A stretch of DNA of 64,000 nucleotides from Bacteroidales bacterium. Its GTDB lineage: Bacteria > Bacteroidota > Bacteroidia > Bacteroidales > UBA932. Made by a program: the position numbers and the translations under genes. Position 1 is the first letter of the stretch, and every line of letters begins with the position of its first letter. Positions 55,531-63,446 of the stretch are shown one piece after another. The notes under the pieces are model-generated. The model searched no databases, was not told the origin of the DNA, and worked only from the letters and a program-made list of their open reading frames with translations. The stretch spans positions 1 through 64,000 of the forward strand of contig JAFSMS010000107.1 of NCBI GenBank assembly GCA_017447815.1, written 5' to 3'.

Positions 55531-56325
55531 ATGCAACAGTACCTGGACCTTTTAACACATATCCGGGAGCACGGCGTCATGAAGCAGGACCGCACCGGGA
55601 CGGGCACGCAGAGCGTGTTCGGCTATCAGATGCGCTTCAATCTGGCCGATGGCTTTCCCCTCCTCACCACCAAGAAGGTGCACCTCAAGTCCATCATCTA
55701 TGAACTCCTCTGGTTCATCGCCGGAGACACCAACGTGAAGTACCTGCAGGACCACGGCGTCACCATCTGGGACGAGTGGGCCGGCCCGGACGGGGAACTG
55801 GGCCCGGTGTACGGCCACCAGTGGCGCTCCTGGCCCGCTCCGGACGGCCGCAGCATAGACCAGCTTTCGCAGGTGATCGAAACCATCCGGCGCAATCCCG
55901 ACTCCCGCCGCATGCTGGTGACCGCCTGGAACCCCGGCGAGGTGGACCGGATGGCCCTTCCTCCCTGCCACTGCCTGTTCCAGTTCTATGTAGCGGAAGG
56001 AAAACTATCCTGCCAACTGTACCAGCGCAGCGCCGACGTGTTCCTGGGTGTTCCGTTCAACATCGCTTCGTATGCGCTGCTTACGCTCATGATCGCGCAG
56101 GTGTGCGGCCTGCAGCCCGGAGAATTCATCCACACCACCGGTGACACCCATATCTATCAGAACCATTTCGAGCAGGTGGCCCTGCAACTTTCCCGGCATC
56201 CGCGGAAACTGCCCGTGATGAAACTCAACCCTGAGGTGAAGTCCGTCTTCGACTTCACCTACGAAGATTTCACCCTGGAAGGGTACGATCCCTGGCCCGC
56301 CATCAAGGCGCCGGTCGCGGTGTAG
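55531..56325 (+). CDS. thyA: Thymidylate synthase
   Basis: A 264-residue enzyme that methylates dUMP to dTMP using methylene-tetrahydrofolate. The catalytic Cys146 lies in PPCHCLFQF. Folate- and dUMP-binding segments [30 protein letters not shown] and [12 protein letters not shown] are intact. Length is that of the short E. coli-like form. Followed 38 bp later by folA, which recycles the dihydrofolate it makes. The start lies 4 bp after a promoter element, so the mRNA is likely leaderless. Confidence 0.98.
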   Translation: MQQYLDLLTHIREHGVMKQDRTGTGTQSVFGYQMRFNLADGFPLLTTKKVHLKSIIYELLWFIAGDTNVKYLQDHGVTIWDEWAGPDGELGPVYGHQWRSWPAPDGRSIDQLSQVIETIRRNPDSRRMLVTAWNPGEVDRMALPPCHCLFQFYVAEGKLSCQLYQRSADVFLGVPFNIASYALLTLMIAQVCGLQPGEFIHTTGDTHIYQNHFEQVALQLSRHPRKLPVMKLNPEVKSVFDFTYEDFTLEGYDPWPAIKAPVAV

Positions 56326-56335
56326 GCACTTTTTT

Positions 56336-56362
56336 TGTCATTCTGAACGAAGTGAAGAATCT
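56336..56362 (+). repeat. Single-arm copy of the palindromic repeat forming the folA leader
   Basis: TGTCATTCTGAACGAAGTGA plus GAATCT, identical over 27 bp to the copy before ychF, ends 1 bp before the folA ATG. Confidence 0.9.
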
Positions 56363-56363
56363 T

Positions 56364-56870
56364 ATGGAGAAATGTTTGATCGTCGCCGTGGCCGACAATT
56401 GGGGCATCGGCATTGACAACCAACTTCCGTGGCATATCGCGGAAGACCTTAAATACTTCAAAAACATCACCAAAGGCTTCCCGGTCATCATGGGACGCAC
56501 CACGTACTTCTCGCTGCCTTTCCGCCCCCTCAAAGGCCGCAAGAACATTGTGCTGAACCTGGGTGGGGACCCGATTCCGGACGTAACCTGCGTTTACTCC
56601 TTCGACGAGGCCTACAAAGAAGCCGAAGCCACCGGTGCTGAAAAGTGCTTCGTCATGGGCGGCGCTTCCGTGTACCGCGCCGCCATGCCGGACATGGACA
56701 AACTCTACATCACCCATGTGCACACCGTCCTGGACCGGGCCGACGTCTTCTTCCCGGAAATCGACCCCGCCGTCTGGGAGCGCGAAAGCACCTCCGAAAC
56801 CCGCACCGATCCCGAAACAGGCTTCACTTTTGAATTTGTCATTTACCGCAAAAAACAACGGCTTGCCTGA
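56364..56870 (+). CDS. folA: Dihydrofolate reductase
   Basis: A 168-residue DHFR. ATG 56364 gives MEKCLIVAVADNWGIGIDNQ; a GTG further up lies inside the repeat element. The active-site acid is Asp28 in LPWHIAEDLKYF. NADPH-binding VIMGRTTY and the Gly pair in CFVMGGASVYRAAM are present. It restores tetrahydrofolate after thymidylate synthase, whose gene precedes it, so the two probably form an operon. A repeat copy occupies almost all of the gap and supplies the translation start context. Confidence 0.97.
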   Translation: MEKCLIVAVADNWGIGIDNQLPWHIAEDLKYFKNITKGFPVIMGRTTYFSLPFRPLKGRKNIVLNLGGDPIPDVTCVYSFDEAYKEAEATGAEKCFVMGGASVYRAAMPDMDKLYITHVHTVLDRADVFFPEIDPAVWERESTSETRTDPETGFTFEFVIYRKKQRLA

Positions 56871-56896
56871 CCTCGGGGCCTGTCCCGTCGGCGCCC

Positions 56897-56978
56897 GTGC
56901 ACGAAAAGGGCCGATTTGGTGCACGAGGACCGGTTTTCGGCGGGGTTGTGCACGAAAAGGGGTGTTTTGGTGCACGAG
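56897..56978. repeat. Second locus of the 51-bp GTGCAC repeat, two units
   Basis: GTGCAC at 56897, 56919, 56948 and 56970; both pairs are 51 bp apart. The unit GTGCACGAAAAGG...TTTGGTGCACGAG is the reverse complement of the units at 37086-37532, so the same repeat lies here in opposite orientation, between folA and galM. Confidence 0.85.
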
Positions 56979-57013
56979 CGGTGGTTTTGCCCTTCTCTTA
57001 TTAAAGAAAGTTT

Positions 57014-57021
57014 TACCTTTG
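57014..57021 (+). promoter_or_regulatory. -7 element for galM
   Basis: TACCTTTG matches TAnnTTTG, 19 bp before the ATG. Confidence 0.65.
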
Positions 57022-57040
57022 TATAGAAAGATTAATAGAC

Positions 57041-58090
57041 ATGGCTATTACCAAAGAATTATGGGGCACTTCGCCCGACGGGAAGGAAATCTTCCTCTAT
57101 ACCCTCAAGAACGCTTCCGGCGCCTATGTGAAACTATGCAGCGTGGGGGCGGGCATCGTCTCCATCGTGGTCCCGGACCGGGACGGCAAGTTGGAAGACG
57201 TCGTGATCGGCTATAAGAATGCCAACGATTATTTTGCCGACGGCCCCTGCTCCGGAAAGGTGCCCGGCCGATTCGCCAACCGCATCGCCAAGGGCAAGTT
57301 CACCCTGGACGGGGTGGAATACACGCTGCCCGTCAACAACGGCCCCAACCACCTGCACGGCGGTCCCGAGGGCTTCCAGAACCAGGTTTGGGAAAGCCGT
57401 GTGGAGGGCGATTCCGTGGAGTTCCTCTACTATTCGGCCGACGGAGAGGCCGGCTACCCCGGCAACCTGAAGGCCGTGGCCCATTACACCTGGGGAGAGG
57501 ACAATTCCCTCAAACTCATCCTTACGGCCCAGACCGACAAGCCCACTGTGGTGAACCTCACCAACCACGTCTATTTCAACCTGGACGGAGAGGCCTCCGG
57601 CAGCGTTCTGGACCACAAACTGGAACTCAACGCCTCGCAGTGGCTTCCCACCGACGAAACCCTCATCCCGCAGGGAGAACCGCAGGACGTGGCCGGCACC
57701 CCCATGGACTTCGTGGAGGCCAAGCCCATCGGCCGGGACATCCAGGCCGATTTCCCCGCCCTCAAGTACGGCAAGGGCTATGACAACTGCTACCTGATTG
57801 ACGGCGCCCTGCCCGGCCAGTTGAGCACGGCGGCGGAACTCTGGGCAGCCCGCAGCGGCCGCCATCTGGAGGTCCTTACCACCCAGCCGGCCGTGCAAAT
57901 CTATACGGGAAACTGGCTCAAGGGCTGCCCGGAAGGCAAATCCGGCCACGCCTACGAGGATTACGACGCCGTGGCCATCGAGTGCCAGCACTGCCCCGAC
58001 TCCCCCAACCGGCCCGATTTCCCCACCACCGTCCTCCGTCCCGGAGAGGTGCTGGAAGAGGCCGTCATCTGGGCCTTCGACGCCCGTTAA
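57041..58090 (+). CDS. galM: Aldose 1-epimerase (mutarotase)
   Basis: A 349-residue enzyme converting beta- to alpha-galactose (and glucose), which feeds galactokinase. The substrate-binding NNGPNHLHGG, TNHVYFNLDG (catalytic His) and C-terminal IECQHCPDSPN (catalytic Glu in AIECQHC) are intact. No signal peptide, so cytoplasmic. It stands alone with its own promoter; galK lies 25 kb away. Its stop codon overlaps that of the convergent gene by 4 bp, so there is no room for a terminator between them. Confidence 0.96.
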   Translation: MAITKELWGTSPDGKEIFLYTLKNASGAYVKLCSVGAGIVSIVVPDRDGKLEDVVIGYKNANDYFADGPCSGKVPGRFANRIAKGKFTLDGVEYTLPVNNGPNHLHGGPEGFQNQVWESRVEGDSVEFLYYSADGEAGYPGNLKAVAHYTWGEDNSLKLILTAQTDKPTVVNLTNHVYFNLDGEASGSVLDHKLELNASQWLPTDETLIPQGEPQDVAGTPMDFVEAKPIGRDIQADFPALKYGKGYDNCYLIDGALPGQLSTAAELWAARSGRHLEVLTTQPAVQIYTGNWLKGCPEGKSGHAYEDYDAVAIECQHCPDSPNRPDFPTTVLRPGEVLEEAVIWAFDAR

Positions 58091-61000
58091 AAATCCATTC
58101 CCAGAATCAGTTCCACGGACCAGGGTTTTTCCTGGTCCATGTTTTTATACCAGGACCCGCCCAGGTAGGACAGCGATACGCCCAGCGAGGCGTCGAAGGG
58201 GAGGATGAGTTTGGCCATTTCGGCGGTGAAATCGGCCCCGGCGCTCCACAGGTTGCCGCCGGAGAAGCCGGTGAAGTCCCCGTGCGGAGTGAGGACGAAG
58301 TTCTTGATGTAGGCGATACCGGGGATGTTGATGTCTCCCACGTAGATGGGGATGGCATAGTCGGCCGTCAACTTCCACTGGAAAGGATGGGCCTGGGCAA
58401 AGGCCGTTCCCGCTTCGGGGTCGAATCCGCGCGGCAGGGTGTTCGCGCTCAGTTCCCCGAAATACGGCCCCGAGGGCCTGATCTGCTGCTGGACCGTGCC
58501 CGTGAGGCGCAGGCCCTGGGTTCTCCAGAGGCCCGGAAGATAGCCGTACACATAGGCATACAGGTTGGGGGTGAACTCCCGGGTGAGGCCGGGCCGGAGG
58601 CTGGCCCCCACTTCCGCGCCGATGCCCAGCCGGGGATAAATCTGGCTGTCGCCCTTGGAAAGGATGGCATAGCCGCGGACCGATGCCTTGAGGCGCTGCG
58701 TGAACACCCGGGCATCGGTGCCGGTCTCGCCGGAAAGGCGCCAGCGGGTTTTCATGCCCTGGGGAAAGCGGGACAGTTTCCAGACGACCGGATCGGTGGC
58801 CAGGCTGTTGTTGGAGAAGGTGTAACCAAGTTGCGGGACAAAGCCGTAATTAACGCCGAAACGCTTGAAACTTAACGGGATATAGGCTCGGATGGAGGCT
58901 TCTACAAAGGGGTCTTTCCGCAGGAAGGAGCCCATGGTCCGGTTCACAATGAGCGTCTGGTCATAGGCATTCAGGAAATACTGGCGGGCGCGGCGGTCTC
59001 CCACATCCACGCTGGCTTCAAAGACGGGGAAAAGGCCGGTATAGACCAGTCGGGCGTGGAACGCGTTGCGCCAGTTCTCCGGGTTGTCCGGACTGCGGTG
59101 CAGGCCGTATCCCACCATGCCGGAAACGGTGCCCAGCGTGTTCTGGAAAAAGCCGCTGAGGCCCAGGGAGGCCGTTTCATAGGAGAAGTCCATGCTGCCT
59201 TCCTTCACGGCGTCGTAGTTCACATAAAACGGCAGCCAGGAGTGCAGGCGCAGGGGATGCAGGAACTTATAGTAGCGTTTGGGGGCGCTCATGGGAACGG
59301 CCGAAGAAAGGTCCGGCAAGGGTCCCAGCGCCTGTTCCTGCTCACGGAGTTTGTCGGCCAGGAAATAGGAGTGGACGTCGGCGTAGGACACCTCGCGGGG
59401 GCGGAGGCTGTCCAGCGGGGTGCGGTATAGCATCATTCCCCCGAGCGTCTGGGCCGCCGTGTAGAGGAAGCGGTCGTCCGAGGCGGGGTCCGTGCAGCCG
59501 TAGCGGGTGGAGGTCACCTGCAGCAGGCGGTTCCCGGCCGGGTAGTACTGATAGTACTCGTTGACGCCCGTCCGGTCCGACACCCATTCCACGCAGCCGT
59601 CCCCGTTGCCCATGTTCACCACTTTCTGGATGGAGGGGGCCAGCACCTCTTCCCAGACGCCTTCCGGCGTAATCCGGTAGATGCCGTATCCTCCGGCCGA
59701 TATGCCGGACAGATAGACGGTGCTCTCCAGCCAGGCGAATTCCGAGGCCTGGATTCCGTCGGGAACGCGCGTGCGCCGGACGGCGGAACCATCCTCCGTC
59801 GAGAGCAGCGTCACATGGTTTTCCCCGCTCGGAAGGAGTTCGCAAACGGCCAGGAGGCGCCCGTCCGGAGAAGGCTGGGGATTGTAATAATAGTGTCCCG
59901 TGACCAGTTCACGGGGCTTTCCGGAAGCGATGTCATAATAGCAGACGGCCGATGCGCCGGCCAGTTTCCACCGGGCGTCCAGTCTTTTTTCCGCCCAGTA
60001 GATCCGGTTTTTGTTCCCTTCATAGAAAAGGGATATCTCGGTGGAGGCAAAGTCCATCAGGTGCTTGACTTTTCCGTCCCGGATGGCGACCAGTTCGGCC
60101 GGGTGGAGGGAACCCTTCCGGAGCACGTAGAGGGTTCCGTCATCCGCCATCTGGGCCGAAGAATAATCGACCGGGAACGATTCCGAGCGGGAGATCTGTT
60201 CCATGGGCTGGAACGGGGCGCGGGCTTCGGCCTCGGCCCGCCAATGGGCGTTCACCGTATCCAGGATGGCGCGGAAAGTGGCGTTGTACGGCTGTCCGCC
60301 GGTGTTTTTCTTCACCGTGCTGCGGAAGGCCGACGACAGCAGCCAGGGCTTCCGGCGGCCGTTATCGGCCGTTTCCTGCATGATGAAAGGATTGCCGGTG
60401 AGGTAGCGGGCGCCGGCCACGGCCAGATAGCCCACCGTGTAATAGTCCGGCGTCAGGTGCTTGTAAGAGCCGTAGCGCCAGCGGAACCAGTTGCGGTAAT
60501 CTCCCTGGTCCAGGGCCACCTGGTAATAGTTCAGAAAATCGGCCGTACGGGCGCGCGAGGCCTTCCAGAGCCCGGCTTCGGCCGATACGGCATCCCCCTC
60601 GCCCAGCGACAGCCCCAGGAAGGTCTGGTAGGTGAGCGGATTCCAGATTTCGCCGCTGAGGACATTGAAGAGCCGGAAGTATTTGCGGCTGCCCTGCTGG
60701 AACTGGGCCTGGTGGCGGGGTTCGTGGGAAGCCAGTTGGAGGGCCCAGGGCTCCGGATCCGCACCGCCGGTTTCGGGCATGGTGTACAGGTCCATGCGGG
60801 AAGGCGCCCAGCCCACGGAACCGTTGGAGTAGGGATGGAAAGCGTGCAGCACCACGGGCATCTTGCGGCGCTGGCCCTCGCCCGGGGCAATGCCGTAACT
60901 CCGGCCCATCGGCACACGGAACTGCTCCAGCAGCCGGCCATACGTGCGGGCCAGCGAATCGGCCCCAACGGGATAAATGAGTTGATAGTGGGGCGTTTCG

Positions 61001-61110
61001 ATGGTGTTCCAGCGAAGGTGGCCGGGGTCGTCACCGGCCAGATAGAATTGCGCCTTCAGGGGCAGGACTGCCAAAACGAAGGCGAGGAGTGTCAGAACCG
61101 TTCGTCTCAT
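58087..61110 (-). CDS. Outer-membrane protein joining a protease-like domain, a propeller and a barrel
   Basis: About 1007 residues from ATG 61110 (MRRTVLTLLAFVLAVLPLKA signal peptide). Residues about 35-310 resemble a gluzincin-type peptidase-MA domain: the zinc motif HExxH is seen in LASHEPRHQAQF, and a further Glu follows in GLSLGEGDAVSAEAG. Residues about 320-590 form a TolB/PD40-like propeller (YYNPQPSPDGRLLAVCELLP). The last 400 residues alternate hydrophobic and polar like a barrel of the surface-antigen kind and end with VELILGMDF. Similar proteins are annotated only as unknown in Bacteroidetes. A metalloprotease role is possible but unproven. Confidence 0.8.
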   Translation of the reverse strand: MRRTVLTLLAFVLAVLPLKAQFYLAGDDPGHLRWNTIETPHYQLIYPVGADSLARTYGRLLEQFRVPMGRSYGIAPGEGQRRKMPVVLHAFHPYSNGSVGWAPSRMDLYTMPETGGADPEPWALQLASHEPRHQAQFQQGSRKYFRLFNVLSGEIWNPLTYQTFLGLSLGEGDAVSAEAGLWKASRARTADFLNYYQVALDQGDYRNWFRWRYGSYKHLTPDYYTVGYLAVAGARYLTGNPFIMQETADNGRRKPWLLSSAFRSTVKKNTGGQPYNATFRAILDTVNAHWRAEAEARAPFQPMEQISRSESFPVDYSSAQMADDGTLYVLRKGSLHPAELVAIRDGKVKHLMDFASTEISLFYEGNKNRIYWAEKRLDARWKLAGASAVCYYDIASGKPRELVTGHYYYNPQPSPDGRLLAVCELLPSGENHVTLLSTEDGSAVRRTRVPDGIQASEFAWLESTVYLSGISAGGYGIYRITPEGVWEEVLAPSIQKVVNMGNGDGCVEWVSDRTGVNEYYQYYPAGNRLLQVTSTRYGCTDPASDDRFLYTAAQTLGGMMLYRTPLDSLRPREVSYADVHSYFLADKLREQEQALGPLPDLSSAVPMSAPKRYYKFLHPLRLHSWLPFYVNYDAVKEGSMDFSYETASLGLSGFFQNTLGTVSGMVGYGLHRSPDNPENWRNAFHARLVYTGLFPVFEASVDVGDRRARQYFLNAYDQTLIVNRTMGSFLRKDPFVEASIRAYIPLSFKRFGVNYGFVPQLGYTFSNNSLATDPVVWKLSRFPQGMKTRWRLSGETGTDARVFTQRLKASVRGYAILSKGDSQIYPRLGIGAEVGASLRPGLTREFTPNLYAYVYGYLPGLWRTQGLRLTGTVQQQIRPSGPYFGELSANTLPRGFDPEAGTAFAQAHPFQWKLTADYAIPIYVGDINIPGIAYIKNFVLTPHGDFTGFSGGNLWSAGADFTAEMAKLILPFDASLGVSLSYLGGSWYKNMDQEKPWSVELILGMDF

Positions 61111-61116
61111 ACTGCA

Positions 61117-61124
61117 CAAATTTA
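61117..61124 (-). promoter_or_regulatory. -7 element for the protease-like/propeller/barrel gene
   Basis: TAAATTTG on the minus strand ends 6 bp before the ATG at 61110. It is divergent to the lipoprotein promoter at 61137. Confidence 0.58.
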
Positions 61125-61136
61125 CGGTTTTTTCCT

Positions 61137-61144
61137 TACATTTG
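61137..61144 (+). promoter_or_regulatory. -7 element for the thioredoxin-like lipoprotein
   Basis: TACATTTG matches TAnnTTTG and ends 7 bp before the ATG. Confidence 0.58.
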
Positions 61145-61151
61145 CGGAAGT

Positions 61152-62105
61152 ATGAAGAAAAGAACAGCCATCGGCCTGGCCTGTCTGCTCTGTCTGGCAG
61201 CCTGCGGCCCCAAGAAAATATCGGAAGCCAGGGTGGACCCCCGCCCCTTCCCGTCCGCCGTCGTCCCCGTCATGATGGAAGACCCCAACCAGCGCATCAC
61301 CTGGCTGGTGCAGCATTATTGGGACCCGTTCACCGCCCCGGACAGCCTGTATTTCTCCGACTCTCTCCACATCAACGGCGTCATTGCCGACGAGGTGGAA
61401 AAGCAGATGGGAACCTATGCGACGCTGTTGCAGCAGGTGACGCCGGAGGGGGGTGGCAAAGCGATGGAAAGGCTGTTCACCCGCATGGACGCCTTCCAGG
61501 AGGCGCATCCGTCGGCCAACCTTTTCGAAAAACTCAACGCCCTGGTGGACAAGTATTTCTACGACCCCAACTCTCCCGTCCGCAGCGAGCAGTTGTATCT
61601 GCCCTATGTGAAACTGCTGGCCGGGAGTTCCCGGGTATCGGCCGCCCAGAGGCAGCGCTATGAGTGGGAAGCCAGAACCTGCGCACTGAACCTTCCCGGC
61701 ACCCCCGCGGCCGATTTTTCCTTCATCGATACCGAAGGCCGCAAACGCACCCTGTACAGCATCGATGCCGACCTCACCCTCCTCATTTTCGGCAACCCCG
61801 ACTGCCGCGCCTGCCAGGAGATCCAGCAGTCCATCGCGGCCATCGACGCCCTGTCCAAGGCCATCCGCTCCGGACAACTGAAGGTGGTGGACATCTACAT
61901 CGACGAAGACATCACCATCTGGAAGGCACGCATCCCGGACTACCCCAAAGACTGGATCAACGGCTACGACCCCGACTTCGTCATCCGTACCGACCTTCTC
62001 TACAACGTGCGCGCCCTCCCTTCCCTGTACCTGCTGGACAAGGACAAAACCGTTCTCCTGAAAGACTGCACGCCCGAACAGTTCTTCCGTGCCCTGGGGC
62101 TTTGA
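61152..62105 (+). CDS. DUF5106/thioredoxin-like lipoprotein
   Basis: A 317-residue lipoprotein (MKKRTAIGLACLLCLAAC, lipobox LAAC). The N-terminal half (about 35-165, helical, ITWLVQHYWDPFTAPDSLYF) matches the DUF5106 pattern. The C-terminal half is a thioredoxin fold: PAADFSFIDTEGRKRTLYSI, then LLIFGNPDCRACQEI with a CxxC motif, and a cis-Pro region VRALPSLYLLD. The CRAC active site suggests a periplasmic thiol-disulfide or reductase function. Partner unknown. It is divergent from the propeller/barrel gene. Confidence 0.88.
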   Translation: MKKRTAIGLACLLCLAACGPKKISEARVDPRPFPSAVVPVMMEDPNQRITWLVQHYWDPFTAPDSLYFSDSLHINGVIADEVEKQMGTYATLLQQVTPEGGGKAMERLFTRMDAFQEAHPSANLFEKLNALVDKYFYDPNSPVRSEQLYLPYVKLLAGSSRVSAAQRQRYEWEARTCALNLPGTPAADFSFIDTEGRKRTLYSIDADLTLLIFGNPDCRACQEIQQSIAAIDALSKAIRSGQLKVVDIYIDEDITIWKARIPDYPKDWINGYDPDFVIRTDLLYNVRALPSLYLLDKDKTVLLKDCTPEQFFRALGL

Positions 62106-62215
62106 CGCTTCCTGAAGGTCCCGGGCCCGTTTTCGGCCGGTTATTTGACTTTGTCCGAAAAAAAGTTTCTTTTTTCGTGCAAGATTTCACAGGGTCGGGG
62201 ATTTATAGGTCAGGT

Positions 62216-62917
62216 ATGAAAAGATTGTTGTACATACTGCCGGTGCTGGCTCTTCTGGCTGCCTGCTCCAAAAGCGAGGCTGAGGCTCCCTTGGATTTGG
62301 AGAAGCTGTCAACACAAGCGTTGTCTGATATGGCAGGAGAACGGGCCATCAAAGCCATTGCAACCGTGAAACAGGATGCGGAAGGAGCGGTTTACCTCCA
62401 ACTGAACGATAGCACCCGCACCTATCCGCTTAACTACGGGCGGCCTTACGAGGGTCTTTGCCGCATCTTCTGTCAACTTTCCCGGCCGAACGACAAATCT
62501 GAATGTTACATCTATTGGATGTTCGAAATCGAGCGCGGAGAGACCGTGCTGCAGGATCCGGCAACGGCGTCCGGCGGGGGCGCCATCCCGGTCGGACTGG
62601 ACATTCTGGACGATTGGACGACCAGCGTCGAGGACGGTTTCCTCACGGTCCATTATTCGGCCTGGTGGGGAGAGGGGAAGGTGCCGCACACCCTCCGGCT
62701 GTACCGGAGCCCCGGGCAGGAAAACACCTTCGAACTCACGCTGCTGCACTTTGACAACGGGGACACAGCCCTGGAAAAGGCCGATGCCCTCGTCTGTTTC
62801 GATATCGACCCTCTGCTCACGCCGACGCAGGGAGAATATAGGACGTTAACTTTAAAATGGACCACCCTTGAGGGAAAGGCTGCCTCAAAAGAATTCAAAT
62901 ACAGAAGCAGGCAGTGA
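62216..62917 (+). CDS. NigD-like lipoprotein
   Basis: A 233-residue lipoprotein starting at ATG 62216 (MKRLLYILPVLALLAAC, lipobox LAAC). The mature part suggests two beta domains: an OB-like N-terminal part (GAVYLQLNDSTRTYPLNYGR) and a C-terminal sandwich (LTVHYSAWWGEGKVPHTLRL, FDIDPLL). The layout resembles NigD-like proteins of Bacteroidetes, whose function is unknown. The 110-bp gap upstream has a GAAAAAAAGTTTCTTTTTTC inverted repeat. The downstream sigma factor begins within its 3' end. Confidence 0.75.
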   Translation: MKRLLYILPVLALLAACSKSEAEAPLDLEKLSTQALSDMAGERAIKAIATVKQDAEGAVYLQLNDSTRTYPLNYGRPYEGLCRIFCQLSRPNDKSECYIYWMFEIERGETVLQDPATASGGGAIPVGLDILDDWTTSVEDGFLTVHYSAWWGEGKVPHTLRLYRSPGQENTFELTLLHFDNGDTALEKADALVCFDIDPLLTPTQGEYRTLTLKWTTLEGKAASKEFKYRSRQ

Positions 62918-63446
62918 AAAAAGGCTGTTGGAGGAACTCCGCCGCAAGGATCCCGAGGGTATGCGCCTCTTTTATGAGCGCTATGCGGGGTATCTTACGG
63001 CGGTGTGTTCCCGTTATGTCCCGGACCGTGCATCGGCCCAGGACATCCTTCAGGACGCCTTTCTGCAGATTTTCGATGCCGCTCCGCGCTTCGAGTACCG
63101 GGGTGAAGGCAGCCTGAAGGCGTGGGCCGCGCGCATCACCGTGAACCGGGCGCTCAGATGGCTGAAGGCGCGGGGAAGGCTCCGCTTTTTGGAAACGCTG
63201 CCGGAACGGCCGGAAGAGGAAGTGGCCGATGTCAAAAAAGTGCCTCCGGCCGTGCTCCAGGACTTTATCAAGTCCCTGCCGGACGGGTATAGGACGGTGT
63301 TCAACCTGGTTGTATTCGAACAGAAATCCCATAAGGAAATAGCCGCGCTGCTGGGCATCAAGGAAGACTCTTCGGCCTCCCAGTTCTTCCGGGCACGGGC
63401 CGCTCTGGCGCAGAAAATCAATCAATATTTGAAGGAACATGAGTAA
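62868..63446 (+). CDS. ECF-type RNA polymerase sigma factor
   Basis: Up to 192 residues. Sigma region 2 (GMRLFYERYAGYLTAVCSRY, AQDILQDAFLQIFDA) and region 4 (IKSLPDGYRTVFNLVVFEQ, KSHKEIAALLGI) are complete. No ATG is available before region 2; TTG 62868 is used here, giving a 50-bp overlap with the preceding lipoprotein gene, and TTG 62928 is an alternative. The next gene starts 8 bp before its stop and looks like a membrane anti-sigma partner, as usual for ECF factors. Target genes are not identifiable. Confidence 0.9.
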   Translation: MRERLPQKNSNTEAGSEKRLLEELRRKDPEGMRLFYERYAGYLTAVCSRYVPDRASAQDILQDAFLQIFDAAPRFEYRGEGSLKAWAARITVNRALRWLKARGRLRFLETLPERPEEEVADVKKVPPAVLQDFIKSLPDGYRTVFNLVVFEQKSHKEIAALLGIKEDSSASQFFRARAALAQKINQYLKEHE

